Shown in pieces: positions 1 through 5,712 of a stretch of DNA of 6,548 bases (its first letter is position 1; the number at the start of each line of letters is the position of its first letter). Below the pieces are notes generated by a model. It was given only the letters and a program-made list of their open reading frames with translations, searched no databases and was not told the DNA's origin. The DNA lies in the NCBI GenBank assembly GCA_964516865.1, contig CAZEXD010000032.1, positions 1 to 6,548 of the forward strand. The letters are read 5' to 3'. The translations under genes were made by a program, and so were the position numbers. The DNA comes from CAZEXD01 sp964516865. Its GTDB lineage: Bacteria > Patescibacteriota > Minisyncoccia > Minisyncoccales > Staskawiczbacteraceae.

Positions 1-915
1 TGTTATGGATGGGATATGGGAAGAAATAAATTAGTGGCATTGGGAGAGGCAGTAGGAATTGTCGCGGCTCAGGCGATTGGTGAGCCGGGCACTCAATTGA
101 CTTTAAGGACTCATCATTTAGGTGGTGTTGCGGGCGCAGGAGATATTACCAGCGGTTTACCTCGGGTTGAAGAAATTTTCGAAGCCAGATCACCCAAGGG
201 AGAAGCGGTAATATCTTTAACTGATGGAAAAGTTGTTAAAGTTGATGAAGAAAAAAGGTTAATTAAGATTAAACCTCTTAAAATTTCTCAAATAGAAGAT
301 TATTCAAAGAAAAAATTAGAGAATAAGGCCGATTCAAAAAATCTCGCCGACAAAAAAGATTATCTTGAATATCAGATTTCCGGCAAGGTTGCAATTTTAG
401 TAAAGACGGGTGACATTGTAAAAAGGGGACAAGCCCTTTGCGAAGGTAGTTTAGATTTGCGGAAATTATACAAATTAGTTGGGATAACAGAAACTCAAAA
501 TTATATTTTAAGAGAAGTTCAGAGGATTTATAGTTCGCAGGGTGTTGATATTCACGATAAACATATTGAATTGATTATTAAAAAAATGTTTTCTCGCATA
601 AGAATAAAAGATGAAGGAGATAGCGATTGGATAAAGGGAGAGATAGTTGATTATTCAACCTTTCAAGAAGAGGTTGGGCGTCTAAAGAAAAATAACAAAA
701 AGCCGCCAGTCGGTCAAAATATTTTGTTTGGCATTTCGGAAGTAGCGTTGACATCGGAAAGTTTTTTGTCAGCAGCATCTTTTCAACAAACCTCTCGTGT
801 TTTAATTAAAGCCGCTTTAGAGGGTAAAGAAGACAAACTCAGGGGCCTTAAGGAAAATGTGATTATCGGCAAAATTATTCCGGTGGGGACAGGATTTAGA
901 CGGAGGTTAGATTAA
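1..915 (+). CDS. rpoC: DNA-directed RNA polymerase subunit beta' (3' part, 304 codons)
   Basis: This is the C-terminal part of the catalytic beta' subunit; the reading frame is already open at base 1 and the true start lies upstream. It begins CYGWD, where Cys1 matches the last cysteine of the second zinc site of bacterial beta'. Residues 13-34 are the near-invariant bridge-helix/trigger-loop approach (EAVGIVAAQAIGEPGTQ). The trigger loop follows at 35-42 as LRTHHLGG, then DITSGLPRVEEIFEAR at about 47-62. There is no large insertion in the trigger loop, unlike the SI3 of gammaproteobacteria. Residues 240-301 contain the conserved TSESFLSAASFQQTSRVL block and the ENVIIGKIIPVGTG ending, with only a short basic tail (FRRRLD) before TAA. 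The loop histidine His39 is present, but the preceding position, usually Phe, is His38. An internal ATG at 16 is not the start. Identification is very secure; only the 5' part is missing. Confidence 0.97.
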   Translation, partial: CYGWDMGRNKLVALGEAVGIVAAQAIGEPGTQLTLRTHHLGGVAGAGDITSGLPRVEEIFEARSPKGEAVISLTDGKVVKVDEEKRLIKIKPLKISQIEDYSKKKLENKADSKNLADKKDYLEYQISGKVAILVKTGDIVKRGQALCEGSLDLRKLYKLVGITETQNYILREVQRIYSSQGVDIHDKHIELIIKKMFSRIRIKDEGDSDWIKGEIVDYSTFQEEVGRLKKNNKKPPVGQNILFGISEVALTSESFLSAASFQQTSRVLIKAALEGKEDKLRGLKENVIIGKIIPVGTGFRRRLD

Positions 916-916
916 G

Positions 917-925
917 TGCTATAAT
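917..925 (+). promoter_or_regulatory. Extended -10 promoter upstream of ftsK
   Basis: The bases TGCTATAAT form a perfect extended -10 (TG-N-TATAAT) starting two bases after the rpoC stop codon. A weak -35-like TTTAGA lies at 895-900 with a long 19-bp spacer, but extended -10 promoters can work without a good -35. Transcription would begin near 932, giving a leader of about 65 nt before the ftsK start at 997. This is a sequence match only, in an AT-rich region where chance TATAAT is not rare, but the TG dinucleotide and its position between two genes raise its credibility. Confidence 0.5.
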
Positions 926-934
926 AAAAATAAA

Positions 935-994
935 ATGAGGGACTGGTTTTTCTTGGCGAAACGAGAAAAATTTCATTATTGTTTTAATCAATAA
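935..994 (+). other. Possible 19-codon leader ORF before ftsK
   Basis: An ATG at 935 opens a 19-residue frame (MRDWFFLAKREKFHYCFNQ) that ends with TAA at 992-994, two bases before the ftsK ATG. The ATG lies only about three bases after the start point predicted from the 917-925 promoter, so it would be almost leaderless. The peptide is rich in aromatic residues. Its tight abutment to ftsK would allow translational coupling, and both hairpins of this leader lie inside it. A frame this short can arise by chance and I recognise no known leader peptide, so it is offered as a candidate only. Confidence 0.2.
945..972 (+). terminator. Hairpin after rpoC: weak terminator or ftsK leader structure
   Basis: TTTTTCTTG (947-955) pairs with CGAGAAAAA (962-970), giving nine pairs with one G-U around the loop GCGAAA (956-961). 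Two further G-U pairs are possible at the base. The 3' flank is T-rich but interrupted (TTTCATTATTG), and the stem is mostly A-U, so termination would be inefficient. Because it lies downstream of the proposed ftsK promoter, it could equally be a leader structure of the ftsK mRNA. Confidence 0.3.
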
Positions 995-995
995 T
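975..995 (+). repeat. 7-bp inverted repeat just before the ftsK start
   Basis: ATTATTG (975-981) and CAATAAT (989-995) are perfect inverted copies separated by TTTTAAT. The second arm ends one base before the ftsK ATG at 997. In the mRNA this would put the ribosome-binding region in a weak A-U hairpin; in DNA it could be a protein-binding dyad. No Shine-Dalgarno sequence is visible here. Confidence 0.35.
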
Positions 996-996
996 A

Positions 997-3258
997 ATGA
1001 GTAAGAACCAAAAAACAAAAAAGAAAAACGACTCAAAATTATTCTTGGGAAAGAAAGAAAAAATCAAAACACCTCTTTTAAGTTCAGGAACAAAAAGATT
1101 AATTAAGGCCACCCTAATGTTTTTGGTGGCGATAATAGTCAGTTTAAGTTTTTTAAAACAAGCAGGTAGGGGTGGTAAAATATTTTTAGATATTAGTAGG
1201 TTTTTGATTGGGCAGGCGGTTTTCATTACTCCTTTTCTTTTTGTTTTGGGCGGTTTGATATTTTTAAAGCCAAAACAAAGAGAAAAGTTTCTGTCTATTT
1301 TTTTAGGCATTTTTATTTTAATTTTTGGTTTGGCCGGCATTTTTGGCGCTCAAAACTTGGAGCAAAAACAAGGCGGTTGGATAGGATATTTAATAGCAAA
1401 ATTGTTAACAAGCTTTTTTGGGATAATAGTGACGAATATAATCTTTGGAGCGGTAATTCTAATTGGTTTGATAATATTTTTTCAATCAATTTGGCAACAG
1501 AAACTTCAAGAAGAAAAAGAAAAAAAGATGGGATTTCCAAACGTTGTTTCTCCTCCTCCATCTTTTAAAATAAAAGAAAGCGAAGAAAAAACTGAAATAA
1601 ATCAAAAAACCCAACCTAAAATATTTTTATTTAAAAATAAAAAACAAGAGATTGTTAAAACCGATAGTAAGAAAATTTTAAAAAACAAAGAACAATATAT
1701 ATTTCCTCCCCTTGATTTACTTTCAAAAAACGAAGGAAGTCCGACAAGCGGAAACATTAAGCAAGATTCAATGATAATTAAAAAAACTTTGGAGAATTTT
1801 GGCATTCCCGTAGAAATGGCCGAAGCGAATGTGGGTCCCACCGTGACCCAATATGCTTTTAAGCCAGCGGAGGGAGTAAAATTATCAAAAATTACCACTC
1901 TTGCTAATAACTTGGCGCTGGCTTTAGCCGCTCATCCTATAAGAATTGAGGCGCCTATTCCCGGTAAATCGTTGGTAGGAATTGAGATTCCTAATAAAAC
2001 AAGAAGCATTGTTTCTTTAAGAAATTTAATTGCCGATTCTATTTTTCAGAATTCACCAGCCGCTTTATTGTTTGTTTTGGGTCGAAATGTTTCGGGTTTG
2101 CCTACTTATGCTGATTTAGCCGAAATGCCCCACCTTTTGGTAGCCGGCAGCACGGGTACAGGCAAAACAATATTTTTGAATAGTTTAATTGTTAGTTTGT
2201 TATATCGAAATTCTCCCCAGACGCTAAAATTTATTTTAATTGACCCCAAAAGAGTAGAGTTTCAGCATTACAATAATCTTCCTCATTTGTTATGTCCTGT
2301 GATATATGATGCCGGCAAAACAATCAATGCTCTAAACTGGTTGGTTAAGGAAATGGAAAGAAGATTTCAAGTTTTTTCGGAGATACCGACTCGCAATCTT
2401 GATACCTACAATAAAAACAAAGCAGTTATTGCTTCTGGCTCAACTTTGCCCTATATTGTTTTGATAATTGACGAATTGGCGGATTTAATGGCGGCTAAGG
2501 GCAGAGAAATAGAAGCAGGGGTGGTGCGGTTGGCCCAAATGGCGCGCGCCACAGGAATTCATTTAGTTTTAGCCACTCAAAGGCCGTCAGTGGAAGTTAT
2601 TACTGGTTTAATTAAAGCCAATATTACTTCTCGAGTAACCTTTCAGGTGGCGTCTCAAGTTGATTCAAGGACAATTTTGGATACTGCTGGCGCAGAAAAA
2701 TTATTGGGAGCGGGCGATATGTTATTTGTTTCGGCTAAATCTATAAGACCAAGAAGAATTCAATCACCTTATGTTTCAGAAGATGATGTGAGAAAGGTTG
2801 CAGAATTTATTAGTAAACAAAATAGAAAAAGCGATCAAGCATCTATTTTTCTTTCCCAAAGTTTACAAAGTCAGCTGGAATTGGGGGAAGAAAGGCAAGG
2901 AGAAATATTTTCTGATGAAGAAGAGCCGTTATTTGAGGAAGGAAAACGTTTAGTTTTGGAAACTAAAAAAGCCTCGGCTTCTTTTTTGCAGAGAAGATTG
3001 AAAATTGGTTATGCGAGAGCAGCCAGAATTATTGATATGTTGGAAGAAAGAGGAATTGTGGGACCAGCTGACGGAGCAAAACCGAGAGAAGTATATGGGG
3101 AAAGAGAAAATAAAATAAAAGCTTATGAGAGTTCTGATCAAGAAAAGAACGAAAAAATTAAAGACGAAGAGATTATTGATGAGACAGAAACAAAAGAGGG
3201 GCTATCGGAAGAAGAGATTGACGAGAATAACAACGACGATCCATGGCTGAAAGTATAA
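997..3258 (+). CDS. ftsK: DNA translocase FtsK/SpoIIIE
   Basis: This is a septum-anchored, ATP-driven DNA pump that clears chromosome ends from the division plane and promotes dimer resolution. At 753 residues it is close to SpoIIIE-type proteins and much shorter than E. coli FtsK with its long linker. A basic N-terminus is followed by hydrophobic segments at about 35-53, 68-90, 98-117 and 132-165, the usual four-helix membrane anchor. A Lys/Glu-rich linker spans about 167-255. The motor domain follows: Walker A GSTGTGKT at 384-391, Walker B IVLIIDELADLM at 487-498, and LATQRPSVEVITGLIKANI at 525-543. The gamma winged-helix domain is at about 640-700 and keeps the LQRRLKIGYARAARIIDMLE and GIVGP signatures that read polar DNA motifs. 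An acidic tail of about 50 residues follows it. The ATG at 997 is the first in-frame start and directly precedes the basic N-terminus, but it has no Shine-Dalgarno sequence. Assignment is firm. Confidence 0.97.
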   Translation: MSKNQKTKKKNDSKLFLGKKEKIKTPLLSSGTKRLIKATLMFLVAIIVSLSFLKQAGRGGKIFLDISRFLIGQAVFITPFLFVLGGLIFLKPKQREKFLSIFLGIFILIFGLAGIFGAQNLEQKQGGWIGYLIAKLLTSFFGIIVTNIIFGAVILIGLIIFFQSIWQQKLQEEKEKKMGFPNVVSPPPSFKIKESEEKTEINQKTQPKIFLFKNKKQEIVKTDSKKILKNKEQYIFPPLDLLSKNEGSPTSGNIKQDSMIIKKTLENFGIPVEMAEANVGPTVTQYAFKPAEGVKLSKITTLANNLALALAAHPIRIEAPIPGKSLVGIEIPNKTRSIVSLRNLIADSIFQNSPAALLFVLGRNVSGLPTYADLAEMPHLLVAGSTGTGKTIFLNSLIVSLLYRNSPQTLKFILIDPKRVEFQHYNNLPHLLCPVIYDAGKTINALNWLVKEMERRFQVFSEIPTRNLDTYNKNKAVIASGSTLPYIVLIIDELADLMAAKGREIEAGVVRLAQMARATGIHLVLATQRPSVEVITGLIKANITSRVTFQVASQVDSRTILDTAGAEKLLGAGDMLFVSAKSIRPRRIQSPYVSEDDVRKVAEFISKQNRKSDQASIFLSQSLQSQLELGEERQGEIFSDEEEPLFEEGKRLVLETKKASASFLQRRLKIGYARAARIIDMLEERGIVGPADGAKPREVYGERENKIKAYESSDQEKNEKIKDEEIIDETETKEGLSEEEIDENNNDDPWLKV

Positions 3259-3279
3259 ATAATTCCTTCCGAAACTACA

Positions 3280-3323
3280 AAGAGTGGTAAAATCAATATT
3301 AATGGGTTATTAAGAGTGGTAAA
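3280..3323 (+). repeat. Two 12-bp direct repeats upstream of recA
   Basis: AAGAGTGGTAAA occurs perfectly at 3280-3291 and again at 3312-3323, a 32-bp period, in the 100-bp ftsK-recA gap. Between them lies a 5-bp inverted repeat (TTAAT 3299-3303, ATTAA 3309-3313; loop GGGTT). The 32-bp period is about three helical turns, so a protein binding both copies would sit on one face of the DNA. The copies also contain extended -10-like sequences, annotated separately. No LexA-type box (GAAC-N4-GTTC or CTGT-N8-ACAG) is visible in this gap. Confidence 0.7.
3285..3293 (+). promoter_or_regulatory. Candidate recA promoter, upstream copy
   Basis: TGGTAAAAT fits an extended -10 (TG-N-TATAAT) with one mismatch in the hexamer. 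No convincing -35 lies 16-18 bp upstream. The predicted start near 3300 gives a recA leader of about 59 nt. It sits within the first copy of the 12-bp direct repeat. Confidence 0.35.
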
Positions 3324-3325
3324 GT
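3317..3325 (+). promoter_or_regulatory. Candidate recA promoter, downstream copy
   Basis: TGGTAAAGT is the same element in the second repeat copy, with two mismatches in the hexamer. It would start transcription near 3332, only about 27 nt before the recA ATG. It is weaker than the upstream copy and may simply be the second half of an operator. Confidence 0.22.
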
Positions 3326-3358
3326 AAAAATTTAAAATTAAAGATTAAATTAAAAAAT

Positions 3359-4369
3359 ATGGTAAAAGAAAAATCAGCAAAAAAAGAAGACAATAAAAAA
3401 GGATTACAAGAAGCAATTGAATCTATTACCGAGCGGTTTGGCGAGGGAACAATTATGACCTTAAAAGAGGTAAAAGCAGTTGATGTTGATGTGATTCCTA
3501 CCGGCTCGATATCTTTGGATTTAGCGTTGGGGGTGGGGGGTGTTCCGCGGGGAAGGGTGATTGAAATTTTTGGACCAGAAAGTTCAGGGAAAACCACTTT
3601 GGCTTTGCACATTATCGCCGAAGCCCAAAAAAGAGGAGGAGTGGGTGCTTTTGTTGATGCAGAACATGCTTTAGATCCCGATTATGCTCAAAGAATCGGG
3701 GTAAAGGTAGACAATCTTTTGATTTCTCAACCAGATTCAGGTGAACAGGCGTTACAAATAGTAGAAGCGTTGGTGCGTTCTGGTAATGTCGATGTGATTG
3801 TGGTTGATTCGGTGGCGGCTTTAGCGCCTAAGGTGGAAATTGAGGGTGAAATAGGGGATCAACATATTGGTCTACAGGCGCGTTTGATGAGCCAAGCACT
3901 AAGAAAACTTGCCGGCATTGTTTCTAAAACCAAAACAGTAGTGATTTTTCTCAATCAAACAAGGATGAAAATTGGCGTTTTGTTTGGCAATCCCGAAACA
4001 ACTCCCGGTGGTCTGGCTTTAAAGTTTTATGCGTCCGTTAGGATAAACCTTACCAAAACCGCCCAGATAAAAAAGGGAGAGGAGATTATTGGGAATAGGG
4101 TGCGAGCGAAAGTAGTTAAAAATAAAGTCGCTGCACCTTTTAAAGTTGGGGAGTTTGATATTTATTACAACGAAGGAATTTCCTTAGCCGCTGATGTTAT
4201 TAAGATAGGCGTGGCCAAAGGAATTATTAAACAAACTGGTAATACTTTTATGTTTGGCCAGAAAAAAATTGGGGTGGGAATGGAAGCGGCGAAAAACGCT
4301 CTAAAAGAAGATAAAGCGCTAATGGCAGAAATTAAAAAAGCGGTTTTAGAAACCGAGAAAGTCCAGTAG
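3359..4369 (+). CDS. recA: Recombinase A
   Basis: RecA is the ATP-dependent strand-exchange protein that polymerises on single-stranded DNA for homologous recombination and repair. The frame encodes 336 residues, slightly shorter than E. coli RecA (352), with a shortened C-terminal tail. Landmarks are Walker A GPESSGKT at 72-79, the catalytic glutamate in VDAEHALDP (Glu102), Walker B VIVVDSVAAL at 146-155, DNA loop L1 around EGEIGDQHIGLQARLMSQ (162-179), and loop L2 at about 199-218 (NQTRMKIGVLFGNPETTPGG). Where E. coli L2 has TTTGGN, this protein has TTPGGL, a change common in other bacteria. The ATG at 3359 leaves the usual short Lys-rich N-terminal helix and has only A/T-rich sequence before it, with no Shine-Dalgarno motif. 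It follows ftsK on the same strand after a gap that holds its own promoter candidates, so it may be transcribed separately. It converges with rpsR. Confidence 0.98.
   Translation: MVKEKSAKKEDNKKGLQEAIESITERFGEGTIMTLKEVKAVDVDVIPTGSISLDLALGVGGVPRGRVIEIFGPESSGKTTLALHIIAEAQKRGGVGAFVDAEHALDPDYAQRIGVKVDNLLISQPDSGEQALQIVEALVRSGNVDVIVVDSVAALAPKVEIEGEIGDQHIGLQARLMSQALRKLAGIVSKTKTVVIFLNQTRMKIGVLFGNPETTPGGLALKFYASVRINLTKTAQIKKGEEIIGNRVRAKVVKNKVAAPFKVGEFDIYYNEGISLAADVIKIGVAKGIIKQTGNTFMFGQKKIGVGMEAAKNALKEDKALMAEIKKAVLETEKVQ
4334..4355 (-). terminator. Intrinsic terminator of the rpsF-ssb-rpsR operon, inside the recA 3' end
   Basis: Read on the minus strand, CGGTTT, loop CTA, AAACCG (4355 to 4341) form a perfect 6-bp stem, followed by C and six T's (4340-4334). 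This is the layout of a Rho-independent terminator. It lies about 70 nt beyond the rpsR stop at 4426, in the direction of rpsR transcription, and no better candidate lies between them. On the plus strand the same hairpin is followed by AGAAAGTCC, not a U-tract, so it would not terminate recA. The bases also encode recA residues about 328-333, so the operon's 3' end would be antisense to recA mRNA. The tight 3-nt loop and short stem keep confidence moderate. Confidence 0.5.
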
Positions 4370-4370
4370 A

Positions 4371-4411
4371 AAAATTTTGATTATTATTTTTTGAAAAAAA
4401 TCGCAAATTTT
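4371..4411. terminator. Weak A/T stem in the recA/rpsR convergent gap
   Basis: AAAATTTTG (4371-4379) can pair with CAAATTTT (4404-4411) with one bulged base, and the interior holds T6-G-A7. The stem is almost all A-U, so it may provide leaky termination for recA or be a by-product of base composition. I see no stronger terminator for recA on the plus strand in the 56-bp gap. Confidence 0.2.
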
Positions 4412-4425
4412 GTCTCTCCAATAAC

Positions 4426-4623
4426 CTAAACACGCGGCATATATGGTATTATTCCTAGTTGTCGTGCTCTTTTAATGGCTTTGGCTATCATTCTTTGGTG
4501 TTTGGAGCAGAGACCACTTTTTTCTTTACTTTTTATTTTATATAAACTGGAAACAAAACGAGATAAAACCTCGGTTTTTTTAAAGTCTATTTCATTGATA
4601 TTTTTTTGGCAAAAATAACACAT
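4426..4623 (-). CDS. rpsR: 30S ribosomal protein S18
   Basis: S18 binds beside S6 on the platform of the 30S subunit. The 65-residue protein keeps the family core: CYFC at the N-terminus, a central LSRFVSSLYKIKS stretch, CSKHQ at 39-43, and the near-invariant AIKRARQLGIIPY followed by MPRV. Cys2, Cys5, Cys39 and His42 are positioned as in the zinc-ribbon-type (C+) S18 proteins. Most S18 proteins are 75-90 residues with a basic extension before the first cysteine pair; here the first in-frame ATG is directly before that Cys. The frame is open for more than 20 codons upstream but contains no ATG, GTG or TTG, so this start is preferred. It is the last gene of rpsF-ssb-rpsR and converges on recA. 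rplI (L9), which often follows rpsR, is absent here. Confidence 0.95.
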   Translation of the reverse strand: MCYFCQKNINEIDFKKTEVLSRFVSSLYKIKSKEKSGLCSKHQRMIAKAIKRARQLGIIPYMPRV

Positions 4624-4629
4624 TGTTAG

Positions 4630-4676
4630 AAAGCACCAAATCCCCGATAAATTTAAACTTAAAAATTTTGGTCTTT
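4630..4676 (-). repeat. Inverted repeat in the ssb-rpsR gap
   Basis: TTTGGTCTTT (4667-4676) pairs with AAAGcACCAAA (4630-4640), giving ten pairs with one bulged base around a 26-nt loop. In the operon mRNA this stem would end six bases before the rpsR ATG at 4623. The outer arm belongs to a tandem copy (GTCTTTG at 4671-4677 and 4678-4684), which offers a second pairing register. No clear Shine-Dalgarno sequence is seen here. It could tune rpsR translation or protect a processed end. Confidence 0.4.
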
Positions 4677-4689
4677 GGTCTTTGAGTTT

Positions 4690-5187
4690 TTAAAAAGGTA
4701 TATCTTTTACATCAATTTCTTCTTCGTCATCTTTAATTACATTGTTAATATTTTCACTATTTGAACCCTGATTGTTACCTTCTTCAATTATGGGTATCTC
4801 TTCTGGCGAGGGAGGAGTGGTTTGATTATTTTGTTTTTCTTTGTTGTCAGCAAAGGTTGCGCTTCGTGGTCCTAATTGGATATTTTCGGCGATGATTTCT
4901 GTTCTATATCTTTTGTTGCCGGAAGCGTCCTCCCAACTTCTAGTTTGAATTCTTCCCTCTACTAAAACCATTGAACCTTTTGTCAAATAGCGGGAGCCGA
5001 TATCCGCTAATTTCCCAAAAGCCACCACATTATGAAATTCAGTGCTTTGTTTTTTTTCCCCTGTTTCGGTGGTATAAAAACGGTTAGTGGCAACCCCGAA
5101 AGAAATAACGGTTTGGCCGCTGGGTAACGCTCTCACCTCGGGATCGCGAGTAAGGTTGCCAAGAATAAAAACTTTGTTTAAATTCAT
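4690..5187 (-). CDS. ssb: Single-stranded DNA-binding protein
   Basis: SSB coats single-stranded DNA during replication, recombination and repair, and recruits partner enzymes through its C-terminus. The 165-residue protein has an N-terminal OB fold at about 1-107, opening with MNLNKVFILGNLTRDPEVR. Its DNA-stacking aromatic positions are Phe37, Phe51, Phe57 and Trp85; two of the three tryptophans of E. coli SSB are Phe here. Residues 115-150 are a low-complexity Asn/Gln/Pro/Glu linker. The acidic tip ends in DIPF, the classical partner-docking tail. The start at 5187 gives the standard N-terminus. It lies between rpsF (81-bp gap) and rpsR (66-bp gap), the common bacterial arrangement, so its expression should follow ribosomal-protein transcription. 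Only a weak GGAAA lies upstream as a possible ribosome site. Confidence 0.97.
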   Translation of the reverse strand: MNLNKVFILGNLTRDPEVRALPSGQTVISFGVATNRFYTTETGEKKQSTEFHNVVAFGKLADIGSRYLTKGSMVLVEGRIQTRSWEDASGNKRYRTEIIAENIQLGPRSATFADNKEKQNNQTTPPSPEEIPIIEEGNNQGSNSENINNVIKDDEEEIDVKDIPF

Positions 5188-5200
5188 AAAAAATTATTTT

Positions 5201-5262
5201 CCGAATAAGAAGCAATCTTAAACGAATATATTTTATTAGTTTTTAATTGACTTGTTATTCGG
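5201..5262 (-). repeat. 12-bp imperfect inverted repeat in the rpsF-ssb gap
   Basis: CCGAATAAGAAG (5201-5212) and CTTGTTATTCGG (5251-5262) are inverted copies matching at 11 of 12 positions, with a 38-nt AT-rich loop. They fill the rpsF-ssb intergenic region: one arm begins six bases after the rpsF stop and the other ends 13 bases before the ssb start. In the minus-strand mRNA this forms a stem with a single C-C mismatch. There is no U-tract after it, so it is not an obvious terminator; mRNA processing, stabilisation or control of ssb translation are possible. Confidence 0.5.
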
Positions 5263-5268
5263 GAATTA

Positions 5269-5712
5269 TTATTCTTTTAACATTTCTTCTATTTTTTCGT
5301 CAATATCTTTTAATTCAATCTTTTTTTCCGATTTTTTAACGCTTTCTTTCTTTTTTTCCAAAACGCCAATCATTTCTTCTTGTTGGGAGATGAGCGAGCG
5401 CCTTGTTTTTTTACTTGTTTCTGCTTTTTGTGGTTTTTTGGTAATTAATAAATAACGGAAGATTTTTTCTTCTTTTTTCAGTTTTTCTTCTAAAATAGAT
5501 AATTTCTCGGGATTTAATAAGAATTCCAAAATAGTCCACAATGCTGAATTGTGATTTTTAATTTGATAAGCAAGGGTTTTAGGAGTTGTTTCGGATTTTA
5601 TCACCTTTCCACCCTCTTTTTGAATAAGATCACTGATTTCCGCTTTTATTTTATCTGCCTCTTCGGTGAGGGTTTCGGTGGGAATGAGATAATTTAATTC
5701 GTAAGTTTTCAT
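5269..5712 (-). CDS. rpsF: 30S ribosomal protein S6
   Basis: S6 forms a heterodimer with S18 on the 30S platform. I place the start at the ATG at 5712, giving 147 residues that begin MKTYELNYLIPTETL, matching the first beta strand of the family (typically M-R-x-Y-E). The frame stays open to an ATG at 5814, preceded by AAAGGA, which would add 34 residues. That stretch has more G/C at third codon positions (about half), is rich in Cys and His, and coincides with a predicted RNA structure, so I read it as leader. The core spans about 1-95 and includes TLAYQIKNH (47-55) and FRYLLI (85-90). Residues 96-147 form a Lys/Glu-rich, probably helical or disordered extension. It is the first gene of the operon. 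The family call is firm; the exact start is less certain. Confidence 0.92.
   Translation of the reverse strand: MKTYELNYLIPTETLTEEADKIKAEISDLIQKEGGKVIKSETTPKTLAYQIKNHNSALWTILEFLLNPEKLSILEEKLKKEEKIFRYLLITKKPQKAETSKKTRRSLISQQEEMIGVLEKKKESVKKSEKKIELKDIDEKIEEMLKE

Noticed and set aside
578..778. Minus-strand ORF of 66 codons inside rpoC
   Set aside because: Fully overlaps the conserved RpoC coding sequence and resembles no protein family; shadow frame.
984..1898. Several ORFs overlapping ftsK (minus 984-1340, 1313-1561, 1602-1898; plus 1377-1568)
   Set aside because: They are antisense or out-of-frame readings of the FtsK membrane and linker region; their hydrophobic or Lys/Phe-rich character follows from the base composition of the real gene.
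3280..3323. Direct repeats as a CRISPR-like or mobile-element signature
   Set aside because: Only two 12-bp units with a 20-bp spacer, no cas genes, and no terminal inverted repeats or transposase; promoter or operator duplication fits better.
2950..3612. Minus-strand ORFs at 2950-3141 and 3310-3612
   Set aside because: Antisense to the FtsK gamma domain and to the recA start with its upstream gap; no recognisable protein features.
4494..4530. Plus-strand terminator for recA inside rpsR (TGGT/ACCA followed by CTTTTTTC)
   Set aside because: The stem is only 4 bp with a 13-nt loop; too weak to support.
5252..5455. Plus-strand 67-codon ORF opposite rpsF
   Set aside because: Ser/Phe-rich composition is the complement of the Lys/Glu-rich S6 tail; shadow frame.
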